Part shown: positions 61,784 through 64,000 of the stretch, one piece after another
Numbering within the stretch: the first letter of the stretch is position 1
Layout: every line of letters begins with the position of its first letter
NCBI GenBank assembly: GCA_003008705.1
Contig: PDUO01000035.1
Coordinates: forward strand, 6,101-70,100
Origin: Pezicula radicicola
Taxonomy: Eukaryota > Ascomycota > Leotiomycetes > Helotiales > Dermateaceae
DNA: 64,000 nucleotides
Direction of reading: 5' to 3'
Notes under the pieces: model-generated
Seen by the model: the letters and a program-made list of their open reading frames with translations, nothing else
What the model was told of the DNA's origin: nothing
Database searches by the model: none
Program-made: the position numbers and the translations under genes

Positions 61784-63967
61784 ATGATCTGGAGTCTATT
61801 TGGAGGGTCAATGCCATTCAGTACTAACTACTCGTACCAACAACTTGTACCCCACCCTTCCGATGGCTCCTCACCCCGGGAAACAACCGCAACGACCCCG
61901 CGCGGAGGACGTGAATTCCACACATTCACCATGGCCTCTCCGACGAGCTCCACCTCGTCTATCATGGGGTCAGGACGGCCACTTCTCGGCCTAGGCGTCT
62001 TGCCCACGGTCAAGTTAAAATCTTTGAGTACGGCCCGCAGTTGCAAGAAGAGGTTTTCTACTGTGTCAATAACTACCCGTTTTCTCATCATGTTCATTTC
62101 TGCTCTTGCTCTTTGCATTCCTTTGGTTGCCCTGCTGGTGCGTTTTGCAGGTGCAGATAATGCATTAGTTGTTGACCTTGGCTATTCAACATATCAAGGA
62201 CAATCTGTTGTTAGTGGTGTGAATCGATGGCTTGGTATTCGATATGCTGCACCTCCGCTTGGAGACTTGCGCTTTCGAGCACCTCAAGATCCTCTTTGGA
62301 ATGACACCTTGCAAATGGCTGATACTGTAAGTTGAACGTTTTATTTTCCCTGTGCCATCCTTCGTCCTCTCTCAGGCGAAAGTTTCACTCGCTAACCATT
62401 CTCAAGCATGGCCCAGTTTGTCTTCCTACACCTTCAACTGGCCTCACCAGTGGTGCTTCGGAGGACTGCTTGTTCATGGATATCTACGCCCCGGCTGAAC
62501 ATAAACCTAGGCTTTATCCAGTCTTTGTGCTCTTCCAAGGCGGCGGGTTCAACACAAACTCAAATCCCAACGCCGACGGTAGCTCGCTAATTATAGCCGG
62601 TGACTACGATATGGTAGTTGTAACCTTCAATTATAGAGTAGGGCCATGGGGCTTTCTAACTTCAAAGGAAGTACAAGAGAACGGCGATTTGAATATCGGA
62701 TTGTTGGACCAGCGGAAGGTTTTGGAGTGGGTCCAGAAATACATCCACTTGGTAAGTCATGTGCACCACGCACCCTTGTGTAGCACTATCATATTGATAC
62801 ATCACTTAGTTCGGAGGAGATCCTGGGCATGTAACTATCGGAGGAGATTCAGCAGGTGGTGCATCAGTTGACCTCCATCTCTCTGCTTACGGCGGACGTG
62901 ATGATGGTCTTTTCCATGCTGCTGCTGCAGAGTCCCAGTCTTTTGGTGCTCAGATGACAGTTGAAGAGAGCCAGTACCAGTACGATGCTCTGGTGGCTCG
63001 TGTCGGATGTGGTAACTCCACCGATACCTTGGAATGTCTTAGGTCCTTGGATGTTAGTATCATCGCGGAGAACAACATCAACATCCCAACTCCTGGTGGT
63101 GGGGGAGGACTCCCTAACTTTATGTATTCGAACGTGATAGACGGAAACTTCACGACGGATTATACCTATAAGCTGTATGCGGAAGGTAAATTCGTTAAAG
63201 TTCCCGTCATCTTTGGGTAGGTTCTCTTCCCTTTCGTCATGCACAATTCGCTTCTCGAGCCGAGGGAAATTCTAATATGAAATAGCGACGACACGAACGA
63301 AGGCACTGTATTCACCCCATTGGATCTTGACAATTACACTGCCATGAACAGTTTCCTCAAGGACAACTGGGTCAAGCTCAATAGCACTCATCTCGCAGAG
63401 ATTGATTTGCTATACCCCAAGGCAGAACAGTTCCCGGGCGCAGGTTCTTACTGGCGAACCGCTTCAAATGCCTACGGAGAGATGCGATATAACTGCCCCG
63501 GCATCTTCCTCAGCGAAACGTTTCCCGAATATGGCGTCGATGAGAGTTGGAATTACCAGTAAGTCTCTCTTGATGAAATGTATTGGCTAATGCGTGTGGC
63601 TTCAGCCTCCATTTTTTATTAGAGCTGACATAATTGCAGCTGGGACGTCCTATCTATTGCTAATGCTCTTTCTGGATATGGTGTAAAACACACTGCAGAG
63701 TTTGCATCGATCTGGGGAACCTCTACACCACCAGACTCGCTGCTGATTCCGGCGATCCAAGGTTACTGGACTTCGTTCATCCGTTCCAAGGACCCGAACA
63801 CATACCGCCTTTTTGGAACGCCTGTTTGGCAAACTTTCAATGCATCTTCTCAGCAAAGACTCCATTTTCCGAACGATCCGTTTCAGATTGGTATGGAGAC
63901 TGTGCCGGCTGATCAGAAGAAGAGGTGTGCATACTTAAGTAGTATCGGAGCCGACATAGCTCAATGA
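61784..63967 (+). CDS. Type-B carboxylesterase, type II membrane protein
   Basis: Five exons (61784-62326, 62407-62751, 62810-63216, 63286-63558, 63640-63967) encode about 631 residues. A roughly 95-residue Ser/Thr/Arg-rich N-terminus precedes one hydrophobic helix ('FLIMFISALALCIPLVALLV', about 99-120) without a cleavage site, so the catalytic domain is probably outside the plasma membrane or in the secretory pathway. The alpha/beta-hydrolase domain has 'NRWLGIRYAAPPLGDLRFR', 'SEDCLFMDIYAP', 'VFVLFQGGGF' (oxyanion hole), 'GGDSAGGAS' (Ser about 310), 'DDTNEGT' (Glu about 437), and 'GVKHTAE' (His about 540). The triad is complete. The substrate is unknown. A second in-frame ATG at 61811 is also possible as start. 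The gene ends 33 bases before the window edge. Confidence 0.9.
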
Positions 63968-64000
63968 GAGCATTAGAGCCGGGTAGTAATCCCGTGCTTA

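Noticed and set aside
63946..64000. tRNA-like stretch (TAGCTCAATGAGAGC resembles a D-arm / A box)
   Set aside because: It overlaps the last codons and stop of the carboxylesterase, whose ending fits the family. The D-loop would be too short, and no B box or acceptor stem can be formed within the window.

Overview
The window is nuclear DNA of a filamentous ascomycete (Pezizomycotina). The evidence is intron-rich genes with short introns (about 45-110 nt, GTAAGT-type donors, CTAAC-like branch points), a Zn2Cys6 regulator, a DUF7702-type membrane protein, an MRP-type ABC transporter, and a 5.3-kb AT-rich retrotransposon graveyard of the kind produced by repeat-induced point mutation (RIP). The gene families and the wording of the Copia remnant suggest a leotiomycete (Helotiales-like), but that placement is inference.

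Layout. 1-5300: AT-rich island with two opposed, heavily decayed Ty1/Copia remnants (RT/RNase H on +, gag/protease/integrase on -). 6.7-8.5 kb: conserved fungal protein (-). 9.5-10.4: DUF7702-like membrane protein (-). 11.2-12.9: Zn2Cys6 transcription factor (+). 14.0-16.1: secreted, Ser/Thr-rich, single-pass surface protein (-). 17.7-19.7: GH5 glucanase (-). 20.5-22.0: acetoacetyl-CoA thiolase (+). 22.5-25.6: two-domain protein, a GH16-like ectodomain joined to a membrane acyltransferase (-). 27.1-28.9: processive family-2 glycosyltransferase (+). 31.3-32.7: second membrane acyltransferase (+). 34.2-35.9: HMG-CoA synthase (+). 37 kb: minisatellites with an assembly N. 39.1-39.7: divergent adenine phosphoribosyltransferase (+). 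40.3-40.8: small secreted protein (-). 42.3-43.3: Myb-repeat gene, probably decayed (-). 43.7-45.4: folylpolyglutamate synthase (-). 45.9-48.2: CAF-1 p60/Cac2 (-). 50.1-55.1: ABCC transporter (+). 55.6-57.5: succinyl-CoA:3-oxoacid CoA transferase (-). 58.0-59.3: mitochondrial dicarboxylate carrier (+). 61.8-64.0: membrane-anchored carboxylesterase (+).

Two functional themes stand out. First, 22.5-32.7 kb looks like a compact locus for an acylated extracellular polysaccharide: a polymerising glycosyltransferase, a divergently transcribed acyltransferase carrying a GH16-like outer domain with a degenerate active site, and a second acyltransferase, with a GH5 glucanase nearby. Second, three enzymes that meet at acetoacetyl-CoA (thiolase, HMG-CoA synthase, CoA transferase) lie within 37 kb. 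At the level of gene structure, five introns in five different genes are best read as GC-AG introns, a high share of the roughly 50 introns modelled. Exon models were built by hand from reading frame, splice consensus and family motifs. Each summed model is an exact multiple of three, apart from the Myb gene, whose 5' end is broken.
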